Shown: positions 32,739 to 41,852, numbered from the stretch's first letter. The stretch: DNA of 64,000 nucleotides from Mesorhizobium amorphae (GCF_014843845.1 NZ_JHQS01000058.1:1-64000); one strand, 5' to 3'. A program made the numbers and translations. The notes: a model not told the origin generated them from the sequence alone.

Positions 32739-33488
32739 ATGGCATCTCAGGGATCATTGCGGCTTGCGGCACTAGCGCTGGCCCTGTCGGCGTTCGCCGG
32801 CAACGGGCTTGCGGAGGAAACGGACAAGCCGCTCGGCGTGGTCGAGCTTTTCACCAGCCAGGGCTGCAACTCCTGTCCGCCGGCCGACGCGTTCTTCGCC
32901 GAGCTCGCCGCCAAGGAAAACATCATCGCGCTGGCCTATCATGTCGACTACTGGGACTATCTCGGCTGGCAGGACACGCTGAGCCGCAAGGAGAACACCG
33001 AGCGGCAGTATGACTATATGCGCGCCTTCGGCAGCCGATCGGTCTATACGCCGCAAGCCGTCATCAACGGCCGCAGCCATGTCAACGGCGCCAGCCGCAA
33101 GGAAGTCGACGGCACACTTGCCCGCCTGCAGAAGACCGGCGAAGGCATGCGGGTCGGCATCAAGGTCAGCCGCACCAGCGACCGCGTCATGATCGACACC
33201 GGCGACGCCGGCGGCGGCCCCACCGATGCCCACGTCGTCATCGTCTATTTCAATGCGCCGCAAACGATCAAGATCGGCGAGGGTGAGAACAGCGGTCGCA
33301 GCATGACCTACTGGAACGCCGTCTCCGGCATCCAGACCGCCGGCATGTGGCACGGCAAGGCGCAACGCTACGAATTGCCGATGACAGAGATCTCCAAGAA
33401 AGGCGGCTGCGCGGTCCTGCTGCAGTCGGTCGGCAAGGACGGCACCCCCGGGCCGATCCTGGGCGCGGCCTTCATCCGCAAGCCGTAA
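32739..33488 (+). CDS. DUF1223 thioredoxin-like exported protein
   Basis: A 249-residue protein with a signal peptide (residues 1-25, ending AGNGLAEE). The mature part begins VVELFTSQGCNSCPPADAFF, the CxxCPPAD motif of DUF1223, a thioredoxin-like redox domain. YHVDYWDYLGWQD follows, and YTPQAVINGRSHVNG includes the cis-Pro-like turn. Likely a periplasmic thiol protein of unknown partner. Its position near acnA and the ccm cluster is conserved in rhizobia. Confidence 0.88.
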   Translation: MASQGSLRLAALALALSAFAGNGLAEETDKPLGVVELFTSQGCNSCPPADAFFAELAAKENIIALAYHVDYWDYLGWQDTLSRKENTERQYDYMRAFGSRSVYTPQAVINGRSHVNGASRKEVDGTLARLQKTGEGMRVGIKVSRTSDRVMIDTGDAGGGPTDAHVVIVYFNAPQTIKIGEGENSGRSMTYWNAVSGIQTAGMWHGKAQRYELPMTEISKKGGCAVLLQSVGKDGTPGPILGAAFIRKP

Positions 33489-33498
33489 CTGGACCGTC

Positions 33499-33671
33499 GG
33501 CACCGCCTCTCATCCACCTGCCGGCTTCTCCCCGTGGGGAGAAGGGGGACTGGCCGCAACGTTGGCGCCCATTCTGCAGCGTCGATGATTGGCGAAACCG
33601 TCAATGACAGCGTCTTTCTCCCCGTCACTTAGACGGGGAGAAATGTCCGGCAGGACAATGAGGGGCAGCGC
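33499..33671. repeat. RIME-like palindromic element, copy 3
   Basis: Starts GGCACCGCCTCTCATCCACC, carries TTCTCCCCGTGGGGAGAAGG and TTTCTCCCCGTCACTTAGACGGGGAGAAA (in two pieces), and ends GACAATGAGGGGCAGCGC. It begins 10 bp after the DUF1223 stop and could stop its transcription. Confidence 0.8.
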
Positions 33672-33752
33672 GGACCGACGATATCAGTCGTTGAAGCGCT
33701 CGCACGGGGCCGTTCAACGCAACGCGCTTTGGGAACCGCATCCACAGGCCAA

Positions 33753-33787
33753 TAAAAAACCGGCGTCAGCTTGCTTCTGACGCCGGT
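33753..33787 (-). terminator. Rho-independent terminator, minus strand
   Basis: A perfect 11-bp stem ACCGGCGTCAG / CTGACGCCGGT with a 7-bp loop; on the minus strand it is followed by TTTTTATT. It points away from any annotated minus-strand gene, which is the main reason to place a small RNA upstream of it. Confidence 0.8.
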
Positions 33788-33947
33788 CATTTAGGTTTTG
33801 GGATCGTCGCACCCGATTCTTCCGAGGGAAAAACCGAGGTTGGTTCGATCCGACGCAGACCCGTGGGCGGGGGGCTTGGGGTTTACGAGCCGGTGCCGGA
33901 CCGAACCGTCTCAGGCAACGCCGGTAAACTCGTCGGAGATTGGGGCA
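33753..33947 (-). ncRNA. Candidate structured small RNA, possibly 6S-like
   Basis: The 639-bp space between DUF1223 and DUF2794 has no credible gene apart from a RIME-like repeat. On the minus strand it shows an AT-rich possible -10 (TATTTTAT, about 33956-33964), then a helix CUGAG (33914-33910) pairing with CUCGG (33838-33834), and a 10-bp helix GGUUCGGUCC with GGAUCGAACC (33907-33898 and 33851-33842, one G-U), around a large loop, then a terminator. An opening CCUGAGAcGgUUCG recalls the 5' strand of 6S RNA. The length (about 195 nt) also fits. The 6S identity is inference; a different small RNA is possible. Confidence 0.4.
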
Positions 33948-34127
33948 TCAGCGCGGATAAAATAAGGCAGGATTGTGGCGAAGCATCACCAATTCCAACA
34001 GGCGTTTGACAAACGTGACTGGACGTGACGGAAACGGCTTGGCTCCGGCTTGCTTAGCCGGGGCCTTGCAATTCGCCAGCGAACACGCCAACTTCTGCAA
34101 GCGAGGATTCATTCGAAGGATCGAGGC

Positions 34128-34517
34128 ATGACCGATCGCGGCGGCAGTGGGACGGAGGATGGGGACGCATCCGCAATATTGATCCCGCTGCATGAGGCAA
34201 GACGCGAACGCCTCGACCAGCCGGTGCGCTTCGACCGGCGCGAACTGGACCAGATCCTGAGACTTTACGGGCGCATGGTCGCCGCCAATGAATGGCGCGA
34301 CTACGCCATCGACCACCTCTCCGACCGCGCCGTCTTTTCCGTCTTCCGCCGCGCCAGCGAAGTGCCGCTGTTCCAGATCGTCAAGGACCCGAAGCTGGCG
34401 CGCCGGCAAGGCGCCTTTGCCGTCATTGCCGCCGGCGGCAGCATCCTCAAGCGCGGCCAGGAGCTCGGCCGCGTGCTTGGCGTCTTCGACAGCAAGCTGA
34501 AGGTGGTCGAAGCTTAA
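34128..34517 (+). CDS. DUF2794 protein
   Basis: A 129-residue protein with the DUF2794 core: VRFDRRELDQILRLYGRMVAAN, EWRDYAIDHLSDRAVFSVFRR, and GQELGRVLGVFDSKLKVVEA at the end. The family is confined to alphaproteobacteria and has no known function. The ATG at 34128 (GATCGAGGC upstream) is chosen because the family motif begins soon after. Its last four bases overlap the convergent GNAT gene. Confidence 0.85.
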   Translation: MTDRGGSGTEDGDASAILIPLHEARRERLDQPVRFDRRELDQILRLYGRMVAANEWRDYAIDHLSDRAVFSVFRRASEVPLFQIVKDPKLARRQGAFAVIAAGGSILKRGQELGRVLGVFDSKLKVVEA

Positions 34518-35089
34518 CTATTTGATTTTTGCCGGAATTTCCGCTCCGGCAGCGAGGCGGGATCGGGCGGGAGCTGCGCTCCGCCATTCACCGAGAGCTG
34601 CATGAAAACCGTGTCCAGCCAGCGTCCGTGCTTGTAGCCGGAGCCTTCCAGGCGGCCCGAATGGCGAAAGCCGAGCTTCTCATGCAGCCGCACCGAAGCG
34701 CTGTCGGCATGGCCATCTCCGATGACCGCGATGATCTGGCGAAACCCCGCAACGCGCGCTGCCTCGATCAGCGCGTCCATCAGAAGCCGCCCGACGCCCT
34801 GGCCCTTGGCCTCCGGAGCGATATAGACGGAATCCTCGACGACGAAACGATAGGCCGGGCGCGGCCGGAACGGGCCGGCATAGGCATAGCCGAGCACGGC
34901 GCCATCCTTTTCCGCCACCAGATAGGGAAAGCCGCCCGCCATCAGCGTGTCGAATCGGCTGCCCATTTCGGCGCGGCTCGGCGGCTCAAGCTCGTAGCTC
35001 GCGGTGCCGTGCGTCACCGCGTCGGCGTAGATTTCCGTGATTCGATCGAGGTCGGCCGAACTGGCGGCCCGTATGGTGATGCTGCTCAT
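34514..35089 (-). CDS. GNAT acetyltransferase, phosphinothricin-acetyltransferase-like
   Basis: A 191-residue acetyltransferase. It opens ITIRAASSADLDRITEIYADAV, has the central YAYAGPFRPRPAYRFVVEDSVY and the acetyl-CoA loop EAKGQGVGRLLMDALIEAA, and ends GYKHGRWLDTVFMQLS, the typical pattern of the Pat/Bar/YwnH group, which acetylates phosphinothricin, methionine sulfoximine or related amino acid analogues. A natural metabolite is the likely substrate here. It is convergent with and overlaps DUF2794 by 4 bp. Confidence 0.85.
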   Translation of the reverse strand: MSSITIRAASSADLDRITEIYADAVTHGTASYELEPPSRAEMGSRFDTLMAGGFPYLVAEKDGAVLGYAYAGPFRPRPAYRFVVEDSVYIAPEAKGQGVGRLLMDALIEAARVAGFRQIIAVIGDGHADSASVRLHEKLGFRHSGRLEGSGYKHGRWLDTVFMQLSVNGGAQLPPDPASLPERKFRQKSNS

Positions 35090-35137
35090 AATTTATGCAT
35101 GCCATTTGCCTGCCTGAGATAACAGCAAAGGCCGGCA

Positions 35138-35169
35138 CAAAAGAAAAGGGCGGCCGTTGGGCCGCCCTT
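35138..35169 (-). terminator. Terminator downstream of the Bax-inhibitor-1 gene
   Basis: A 10-bp stem AAGGGCGGCC / GGCCGCCCTT with a 4-base loop; on the minus strand it is followed by TTCTTTTGT. It begins about 28 bp after the stop codon. Confidence 0.85.
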
Positions 35170-35196
35170 CGGGAACTCGATGGTCCAACCGCCAAA

Positions 35197-35970
35197 TCAG
35201 CGGCGGTCACCCATGAACTGCAGCAGGAACATGAACAGGTTGATGAAGTCGAGATAGAGCGTCAGCGCGCCCATGATCGCCTTGCGGCCGGCGACATCGG
35301 TGGCGTCGCCCTCGAAATACATCTCCTTGATCTTCTGCGTGTCATAGGCGGTCAGGCCCGAGAAGATCAGCACGCCGATCGCCGAAACGGCGAAGGACAG
35401 AGCCGACGACTGCAGGAAGATGTTGATCACCATCGCAATGATCAGGCCGAACAGGCCCATGATCAGGAACGAGCCGATCGCGGTCAGGTCGCGCTTGGTC
35501 GTGTAACCGTAGAGCGACAGCGCGCCGAAGGCGGCAGCGGTGGCGAAGAAGGTCTGCGAGATGCTGGCCGTCGTGTAGACAAGGAAGATCGACGACAGCG
35601 ACAGGCCGACGAGGCCGGCATAGACCCAGAATGTCGTCTGCGCGGCCGACACGCTCATCGACTGGACACGGAACGACAGGAACAACACCGCGGCCAGCGG
35701 GGCCAGCATGACGACCCAGCGCAGCGGCGACCCGAAGATCGCGTAGCCGAAGGAGGTCAGCATCTCGCCGCTCGGCAGCGTTGCGACAGCCGAGGCCGGA
35801 TCGGTGGTGGTGGCCAGCATGATCGTGCCGACGGCGGCAAGGCCAGTGATGAGCAAGCCAAGCCCCATCAGATTGTAGACTTTGATCATATAGGCGCGCA
35901 GGCCCTGATCGATATCGACGGCAGCGCCGGGTACGGCGCGCGTCTGGTAATTGCGAATGGGATCAGCCAT
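35197..35970 (-). CDS. Bax inhibitor-1/YccA family membrane protein
   Basis: A 257-residue protein with seven helices, typical of the BI-1 (TMBIM) family of proton/calcium leak-type membrane proteins linked to FtsH regulation (YccA). The late motif LIFSGLTAYDTQKIKEMYF with the conserved Asp, and the end ALTLYLDFINLFMFLLQFMG, are diagnostic. The ATG at 35970 has AGAGGATTCC just upstream; a longer frame continues upstream but has no helix. Confidence 0.92.
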   Translation of the reverse strand: MADPIRNYQTRAVPGAAVDIDQGLRAYMIKVYNLMGLGLLITGLAAVGTIMLATTTDPASAVATLPSGEMLTSFGYAIFGSPLRWVVMLAPLAAVLFLSFRVQSMSVSAAQTTFWVYAGLVGLSLSSIFLVYTTASISQTFFATAAAFGALSLYGYTTKRDLTAIGSFLIMGLFGLIIAMVINIFLQSSALSFAVSAIGVLIFSGLTAYDTQKIKEMYFEGDATDVAGRKAIMGALTLYLDFINLFMFLLQFMGDRR

Positions 35971-36206
35971 TGGAATCCTCTTTTGCTTCTGCCCCGTCCG
36001 GTCCGGTGTCAGGCTCGACCGAGCCCAGGCGCCGCTGGCGGGGCTCCAGCATGCCTGCGGCGGAATATGATGGTTCTTGGCGACAAGAACAAGACCGTAA
36101 CCGAGCGTAATGCTTCGTGAAGCAGCCAAATTGCGCCTTATCAGCCGTCCCAGCCGCAACATTAACGAGATTTAATCGAAGCTGGGCCGATTCAGGCGGT
36201 TGCGGA

Positions 36207-38756
36207 TCAGAGATTTCGCAGCACCGGCGCCGCTTTGTGCCCCAGCACCCGCCAGGTTCCGGCAAGGCCGATGCCGACCGTGATGACCAGCGCAAAGCCT
36301 ATGGTTGCCACCGCCACTTCCGGCATGAAATGCGATGGCAGGGTCATTATGCGCGCGACGACGAACCACGCAGCGACCCCGCCAGCCGCCAAAGCGAAGA
36401 CCGCGGTGGCAAGGCCGATCAGCATGTATTCGAGCGAAAAGGCCGCTATCAGCGTTCGCCTGGTGGCACCCAGCGTCTTCAGCACCACAGCGTCGTGGAT
36501 GCGCGCCCGGTTGCCCGCGGCGAGCGCGCCGGCCAGAACCAGCACGGACGCAATCAACGCCACGCCGGCGGCGGCTCGGATGGCCGTTCCGAGCTGCGCC
36601 ACCAGTCGGTTGACGATATCGAGCGCGTCCTTGACCCTCACCGTCGTCACCGCCGGGAAGGCGCGGGTGACGGCATTGAGCAGGCGGGCATCGTCCGCCG
36701 CCGACGCGTTCTTCTCGGTCAGCGTCGCCAGCCAGCCATGCGGCGCACCTGCAAATGTGTTGGGCGAGAACACCATGACGAAATTGATGCCCATGGTTTC
36801 CCACTCGACCTGGCGGAAATTGGCGATCCTGGCGGTGACGTTGCGTCCCAGCACATTGACGGTGACGGTGTCGCCGAGCTTCAGCCCGATCTCCTTGCCT
36901 TCCTCGGCCGAGAACGACACCAGCGGCTCGCCGGCATAGTTTTGCGGCCACCATGAACCTTCCGTCAGCGTCGCGTTCGAGGGCTGGCGGTCGTCATAGG
37001 TCAACCCGCGATCGCCGCGCAGCACCCAGGCGCCTTCCGCCGGCACCTTCACTTTCTCGACATCGACGCCGTTCAGCGCCATGACCCGGCCGCGCAGCAT
37101 CGGTACCTTGACCAGCGTTCCCTGCGGCGCCTGCCCGCCGACCAGCGCCGAGAAGGCGTCGACGTCGCTGCTCTGGATGTCGACAAAGAAGAAGTTCGGC
37201 GCCCGTTCCGGCAGGCTGCCGGAAATCTGCCGGCTGAGATTGCCGTCGATCAGCGCCAGCGTCACCAGCAGTGTCAGCCCGAGGCCGAGCGACAGCACCA
37301 CCGACGGCGTGAGCGCCCCTGGCCGATGGATGTTGCCGATGGCAAGCCTGAGCGCGACGGAGCGGACCCTCGGGCTTCTCTTGGCGATCCACTGCACCAG
37401 CCCACCGACGAGGCGCAGCACCAGGAATGACACGACGGTGGCGCCGACGAAGATCGAGGCGATGCGGCGGTCGCCGGAAAACAGGATGGCCAAGGCCGCC
37501 AAAGCGAGCGCGATGCCGACCGCTGCCGCCACATAGGGCAGGCGCGGAAAGCCGCGGCTCTCGAAGCCCATCTCGCGAAACAGTGCCGTCGCCGGCACGT
37601 CGCGGGCGCGACCAAGTGGCAGCAGCGCGAAAGCCAGCGTCACCAGCAGCCCGAACAGCGCCGCCATGGCAAGCGCGCCGGGATAGAAGCCGCCCTCCGC
37701 CGGCACCGGGATGACCGACTGAAGGGCTGCACTTGCCGCGAACGGCATCAGCGCGCCGAGGATGAGGCCAAGCATGATGCCGAGACCGGCGATCAGCAGG
37801 ATCTGCACCAGGTAGACGGCAAAGACGAAACCACCCGAGGCGCCCAGACTCTTGAAGGTGGCGATGACGCCGCGCTTGCCGTCGAGATAGGCGCGCACCG
37901 CGTTCGCCACGCCGACGCCGCCGACCACCAACGCCGTCAGCCCGACCAGCGTCAGGAATTGCGAGAAGCGCTCGATGTTGGAGGACAGTGCGGGTGCGGC
38001 GTTGCTGCGCGTGCGGATCGACCAGCCGGCCTGCGGAAAGTCCGCTGCGGCCTGGTCCTGGATCGCCTTGATATCAGCCTCGCTGGCGCCGGCGGGCAGG
38101 CGGATCTTGTAGGCGTGCTCGACCAGGCTGCCAGGCTGGATGAGGCCGGATGCGGCAAGCCCTTCGGTCGACACCAGCAGCCGCGGCGCGAAGCCAAAAC
38201 CGTCGGACACCGCATCCGGCTCGCTGGTGAGCCTGGCGCGCAGTTCGAATGTGGCGCTGCCGAGCTTCAGCCGGTCGCCGATCTTGAGGTTCAGCCGGTC
38301 GAGCAGCAGGTCGGGGGCCACGGCGCCGAAGACGCCGGATTTCTCGCCGAACAGGTCCTGCCTCGATAGCTGCGGCTCGGTCTCCAGCGCGCCATAGAGC
38401 GGATAGGCGTCGTCGACCGCCTTGGCCTCGACCAGCGACTGGTCGGAGCCGTCCTCGAGCCGCGCCATCGAGCGCATGCTGGCGCTGTGCGAAACGGCGC
38501 CCAGCCGATCGACGAAACCACGTTCGTCCGGCGTCGCATCGCGCTGGTTGATCTGGAAGCGCAGATCGCCGCCAAGCAGCGTCTGGCCCTGATTGGCAAC
38601 GCCGGCGGTGATTGCCTGCGCCACCGAATTGACGCCGCCGATTGCCGCGACGCCGAGCGCGATGCAGGCAAGGAAAATCAGGAAGCCCGACAGCCCGCCG
38701 CGCATTTCGCGCAGCGAGAATCGGACGGCGAGCTTCAGCGTCTGGGATAGCGGCAT
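36207..38756 (-). CDS. FtsX-like ABC transporter permease (YbbP type)
   Basis: An 849-residue permease with two FtsX/MacB-like modules: an N-terminal helix (LSGFLIFLACIALGVAAIGGV) and periplasmic domain, a block of four helices near residues 270-400, a second pair, a periplasmic domain and the last three helices (AAAGVALIASVLVLAGALAAG to the end). This fits YbbP rather than LolC/E. It shares one base (TGATG) with the ATPase gene that precedes it and lies 84 bp from a divergent arylesterase, the ybbAP-tesA arrangement seen elsewhere. Confidence 0.9.
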   Translation of the reverse strand: MPLSQTLKLAVRFSLREMRGGLSGFLIFLACIALGVAAIGGVNSVAQAITAGVANQGQTLLGGDLRFQINQRDATPDERGFVDRLGAVSHSASMRSMARLEDGSDQSLVEAKAVDDAYPLYGALETEPQLSRQDLFGEKSGVFGAVAPDLLLDRLNLKIGDRLKLGSATFELRARLTSEPDAVSDGFGFAPRLLVSTEGLAASGLIQPGSLVEHAYKIRLPAGASEADIKAIQDQAAADFPQAGWSIRTRSNAAPALSSNIERFSQFLTLVGLTALVVGGVGVANAVRAYLDGKRGVIATFKSLGASGGFVFAVYLVQILLIAGLGIMLGLILGALMPFAASAALQSVIPVPAEGGFYPGALAMAALFGLLVTLAFALLPLGRARDVPATALFREMGFESRGFPRLPYVAAAVGIALALAALAILFSGDRRIASIFVGATVVSFLVLRLVGGLVQWIAKRSPRVRSVALRLAIGNIHRPGALTPSVVLSLGLGLTLLVTLALIDGNLSRQISGSLPERAPNFFFVDIQSSDVDAFSALVGGQAPQGTLVKVPMLRGRVMALNGVDVEKVKVPAEGAWVLRGDRGLTYDDRQPSNATLTEGSWWPQNYAGEPLVSFSAEEGKEIGLKLGDTVTVNVLGRNVTARIANFRQVEWETMGINFVMVFSPNTFAGAPHGWLATLTEKNASAADDARLLNAVTRAFPAVTTVRVKDALDIVNRLVAQLGTAIRAAAGVALIASVLVLAGALAAGNRARIHDAVVLKTLGATRRTLIAAFSLEYMLIGLATAVFALAAGGVAAWFVVARIMTLPSHFMPEVAVATIGFALVITVGIGLAGTWRVLGHKAAPVLRNL

Positions 38757-39454
38757 CAGGCCGTCACCTTCAGCGGCCTCGATGTGTCCTCGATCCGTCC
38801 AGAGCGCATCGAGACCTGGCGCGAGCAGCGCGCCGCCAGCGCCGGATCATGCGTGACCAGCACCAGCGTCATGCCGCGCTCGGCCGCCTTGGCGAACAGC
38901 AGGTCGGCGACCTGCCGGCCCGTCGCCTGGTCGAGATTGCCGGTCGGCTCGTCGGCGACCAGGATGCGCGGCGAAGGCGCCAGCGCGCGGGCGATTGCCA
39001 CGCGCTGCTGCTCGCCGCCGGACAATTCGCCGGGATAGTGGGTGACGCGGTCGCTGAGGCCGACTGCCGCGAGTTCCCGCGCCGCCACCCCGAACGGATC
39101 GGCATGGCCGGCGAGTTCGAGCGGCACCGCGACATTTTCGAGTGCCGTCATGTTGGGGATGAGGTGGAAGGACTGGAAGACGATGCCAATGTTTCGTCCA
39201 CGAAACGATGCGATCTGATCCTCGCTTTTGCCGTTGAGCAGCTCGCCGGCGATTCGAACCGTACCCGAATCGACCCTTTCCAGCCCTGCCAGAACCATCA
39301 GCAGCGTCGACTTTCCGGACCCTGAAGGACCGACGATGCCGGTTGCCTCGCCGGCGGCGACATCGAGGCTGACGCCTTTCAGCACATGGACCGAGGACGC
39401 GCCTTCACCGAGCGTCAGCGATACGTCTTTCAGCACGATGACGGCTTCTGTCAA
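38756..39454 (-). CDS. ABC transporter ATP-binding protein (YbbA type)
   Basis: A 232-residue ATPase with Walker A GPSGSGKSTLLMVL near residues 43-56, signature LSGGEQQRVAIARAL near 144-158, and Walker B ILVADEPTGNLD near 165-176. The GNLDQATG loop is typical of LolD/YbbA/MacB ATPases. Partner of the adjacent permease. The start is uncertain: a TTG at 39454 (coding TEAVIVLKDVSL) is the best in-frame choice, with no nearby ATG. Confidence 0.9.
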   Translation of the reverse strand: MTEAVIVLKDVSLTLGEGASSVHVLKGVSLDVAAGEATGIVGPSGSGKSTLLMVLAGLERVDSGTVRIAGELLNGKSEDQIASFRGRNIGIVFQSFHLIPNMTALENVAVPLELAGHADPFGVAARELAAVGLSDRVTHYPGELSGGEQQRVAIARALAPSPRILVADEPTGNLDQATGRQVADLLFAKAAERGMTLVLVTHDPALAARCSRQVSMRSGRIEDTSRPLKVTA

Positions 39455-39539
39455 AATGAAAGCGTCCTATATGGGAGGGTGAGAGCGGTCCGATCCGCCT
39501 GCGCCTGAAGACTATTTCCGCTCATATGGGGCTTGCCGC

Positions 39540-40184
39540 ATGGCTTTCAAACACACTCTTGCTGCAGCCCTCGTTCTTTTCGCTGCGATCAGCGGCGCGA
39601 TTTCGTCGGCGCGCGCCGAGACCTTCACCATCGTCGGTTTCGGCGACAGCCTGATGGCGGGCTTCGGCCTTGGTCCCGGCGAAGGCTTTACCGACAGGTT
39701 GCAGGCCGCGCTGCGCGCCAAGGGCCATGACGTGACGGTCGCCAATGCCGGCGTTTCCGGCGATACGACAAGCGGCGGCCTGGCGCGGCTCGACTGGTCG
39801 GTGCCCGACGGCACGCAACTGGTGATCCTCGAGCTCGGCGCCAACGACATGCTGCGCGGCGTATCGCCCGGCATCGCCGAAAAGAACCTGGATGAGATGC
39901 TGGCCAAGCTCAAACAGCGCAAGATCGCCGTGCTTCTGGCCGGCATGCGCGCCGCCCCCAATCTCGGCGCCGACTACCAGAACGCCTTCGACGCGATCTA
40001 TCCGAAGCTGGCCGCGAAATACGGCGTTCCGCTCTACCCGTTCTTTCTGGACGGCGTCGCCGGCCAGCCCGGGCTGCTGCTGGAGGACGGCCTGCATCCC
40101 AACGCCAAGGGTGTCGAAATGATGGTCGAGCGCATCCTGCCGACAGTCGAAAAGGCTATTGCCGGGGCGGGCGGAGCGCCGTGA
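39540..40184 (+). CDS. Arylesterase / GDSL-family lysophospholipase (TesA-like)
   Basis: A 214-residue SGNH hydrolase with a signal peptide (residues 1-27, ISSARAE). Block I is GFGDSLMAGFGL (nucleophile Ser), block II NAGVSGDTTSGG, block III LGANDMLRG, and block V DGLHPNAKG with the catalytic Asp and His. Close to TesA/arylesterase. It is divergent from the YbbA/YbbP pair. Confidence 0.92.
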   Translation: MAFKHTLAAALVLFAAISGAISSARAETFTIVGFGDSLMAGFGLGPGEGFTDRLQAALRAKGHDVTVANAGVSGDTTSGGLARLDWSVPDGTQLVILELGANDMLRGVSPGIAEKNLDEMLAKLKQRKIAVLLAGMRAAPNLGADYQNAFDAIYPKLAAKYGVPLYPFFLDGVAGQPGLLLEDGLHPNAKGVEMMVERILPTVEKAIAGAGGAP

Positions 40185-40301
40185 GGCTGGAAAGTCACGG
40201 TTGCCGCTGGGGAAACCGCGGAGCCAATAAACCGCTTGCCCCGTTTGAATATCGATGATTCGCTAGGGGCGTGAGTTCGATTCGAGGACAGGAGGCTTGC
40301 C

Positions 40302-40898
40302 ATGCCACGTCTTTTCACCGCCCTCGAAATTCCGCGTGATGCTGCCCTTTCGTTGTCCCTGCTCCGGGGCGGCCTGCCCGGAGCCCGCTGGATCGACGTC
40401 GAAAACTACCATCTGACGCTGCGCTTCATCGGCGATGTCGAAGGCCATGTCGCCGACGAGATCGCCATCGCGCTCGACCGCGTCCACCGCCCGTCCTTCC
40501 CGATAGCCTTGTCCGGCGTCGGCGCTTTCGGCCAGAAAAAGCCGCATGCGGTGTGGGCCGGCGTTTCTGCCTCGCCGGATCTTAGCGGCCTGCAAGCCGA
40601 AATCGATCGCATCTGCCAGCGGCTTGGCCTGCCGGCCGATCCACGCAAATTCACGCCGCATGTGACGCTGGCGCGCTTGCGCAATTCGAGCCCGCTCGAC
40701 GTCGCCCAGTATCTGTCGGCGCGCGGCAATTTTTCGACGCTGCCGTTCCGCGTTGGCCGCTTCGTCTTGATGTCGTCGCGCGATTCGGTCGGCGGCGGCC
40801 CCTATATCGTCGAGGAAGCCTGGCCGCTGTCGGGCGCCGACACGCGCACTGCCAGCCGCGCCGCCAGCGCTTCCGACGCCTCGCGGATCATGCGGTAG
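40302..40898 (+). CDS. thpR: RNA 2',3'-cyclic phosphodiesterase
   Basis: A 198-residue 2H phosphoesterase of the ThpR/LigT family, which opens 2',3'-cyclic phosphates and can ligate tRNA halves in vitro. The two HxTx motifs are YHLTLRFIG near residue 41 and THVTLARLR near residue 124. The start [11 protein letters not shown] is typical; AGGAGG precedes it. Its last 97 bases overlap the phosphatase gene on the other strand, so the tail [15 protein letters not shown] is unusually constrained. Confidence 0.9.
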   Translation: MPRLFTALEIPRDAALSLSLLRGGLPGARWIDVENYHLTLRFIGDVEGHVADEIAIALDRVHRPSFPIALSGVGAFGQKKPHAVWAGVSASPDLSGLQAEIDRICQRLGLPADPRKFTPHVTLARLRNSSPLDVAQYLSARGNFSTLPFRVGRFVLMSSRDSVGGGPYIVEEAWPLSGADTRTASRAASASDASRIMR

Positions 40899-41320
40899 AC
40901 GGTCGCGAACGCCTCCGGCCCGTCATAGTAAGGGTCCGGCACGTCGCGACCGCTGCCGCTCGCAAACTCCAGGTAAAGATGGATGCGGTCGTGCACGGCG
41001 GCTGGCGCCAGCGCCTTCAGGTCGCGGACATTCTGCCGGTCCATCCCCAGGATCAGGTCGAAGCGGTGAAAATCCCCTGGCGCAACTTTGCGTGCTGTCT
41101 GTCTGGAAATGTCGATGCCGTGGCGGGCGGCGATCGCGATCGAGCGTGGGTCGGAGGCCGAGCCCACCTCCCAGCCACTGGTTGCGGCTGAATCGAGCAC
41201 CATATCCTGGTCCCCTGCGCGCTCGCTCCAAACGGCGCGAAAAACGCCCTCGGCCAGCGGCGAGCGGCAGATGTTGCCGAGACAGACGAACAGAATGGAC
41301 TTTATGGGCTTTGCGCTCAT
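40802..41320 (-). CDS. Low-molecular-weight protein-tyrosine phosphatase
   Basis: A 172-residue LMW phosphatase. The P-loop is [14 protein letters not shown] near residues 11-24, and the general acid Asp is in [12 protein letters not shown] near residue 127. The ATG at 41320 begins [13 protein letters not shown]. It is divergent from phhB with a palindromic repeat in the shared promoter region. Its 3' end overlaps thpR by 97 bp. Confidence 0.92.
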   Translation of the reverse strand: MSAKPIKSILFVCLGNICRSPLAEGVFRAVWSERAGDQDMVLDSAATSGWEVGSASDPRSIAIAARHGIDISRQTARKVAPGDFHRFDLILGMDRQNVRDLKALAPAAVHDRIHLYLEFASGSGRDVPDPYYDGPEAFATVYRMIREASEALAARLAVRVSAPDSGQASSTI

Positions 41321-41332
41321 CGATCCGGCGCT

Positions 41333-41387
41333 ATTTTTGTGCATGTCGCTGTCCCAAAACCGCGACGCACTTTTGGGCGACATGCAT
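41333..41387. repeat. Palindromic repeat in the divergent promoter of the phosphatase and phhB
   Basis: TGCATGTCG and CGACATGCA form the outer pair, CCCAAAA and TTTTGGG the inner pair, around CCGCGACGCAC. It resembles a widespread rhizobial intergenic repeat with a TGCATGTCGC end. Confidence 0.75.
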
Positions 41388-41427
41388 TATGGTGAGGGTC
41401 ATTTTTCGAATAGCACAGGAATCCGAC

Positions 41428-41724
41428 ATGACGAGAGAGAAACTGGGCAAGGACGCTATCGCTGCTGCCCTTGCTGAACTGGGCGGCTGGTCGCTGGCCG
41501 CCGACGGCGCTTCGATCAAGCGCAGCTTCGTCTTCAAGAACTTCTCCGAGGCCTTCGCCTTCATGACCCGCGTCGCGCTTGCGGCGGAAAAGATGGATCA
41601 TCATCCGGACTGGTCGAACGTCTACAAGACCGTCGACGTCACGCTGAACACGCACGATGCCGGCGGCGTGACCGCTCTCGATATCGAACTGGCGAAGAAG
41701 ATGAACCGCTATTTCGGCGGCTGA
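41428..41724 (+). CDS. phhB: 4a-hydroxytetrahydrobiopterin dehydratase
   Basis: A 98-residue pterin-4a-carbinolamine dehydratase. The active-site stretch is [19 protein letters not shown] near residues 60-78, containing the conserved His-His-Pro and Trp, followed by [14 protein letters not shown] precedes the ATG. It recycles the pterin cofactor after aromatic amino acid hydroxylation, but no hydroxylase gene lies in the window, so it may act with a distant gene. Confidence 0.93.
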   Translation: MTREKLGKDAIAAALAELGGWSLAADGASIKRSFVFKNFSEAFAFMTRVALAAEKMDHHPDWSNVYKTVDVTLNTHDAGGVTALDIELAKKMNRYFGG

Positions 41725-41852
41725 GTGACGCCCCGCGACAGGCCCAGCATGCCAAATCGGCGCCGGCATCTTGCAGCGGGGGTCGGCTTTCACCACATTT
41801 TTGCTCGCAGCCGCGCGTTGAACGATACGTAGGCGCCTGCAAGGAGAGATTG

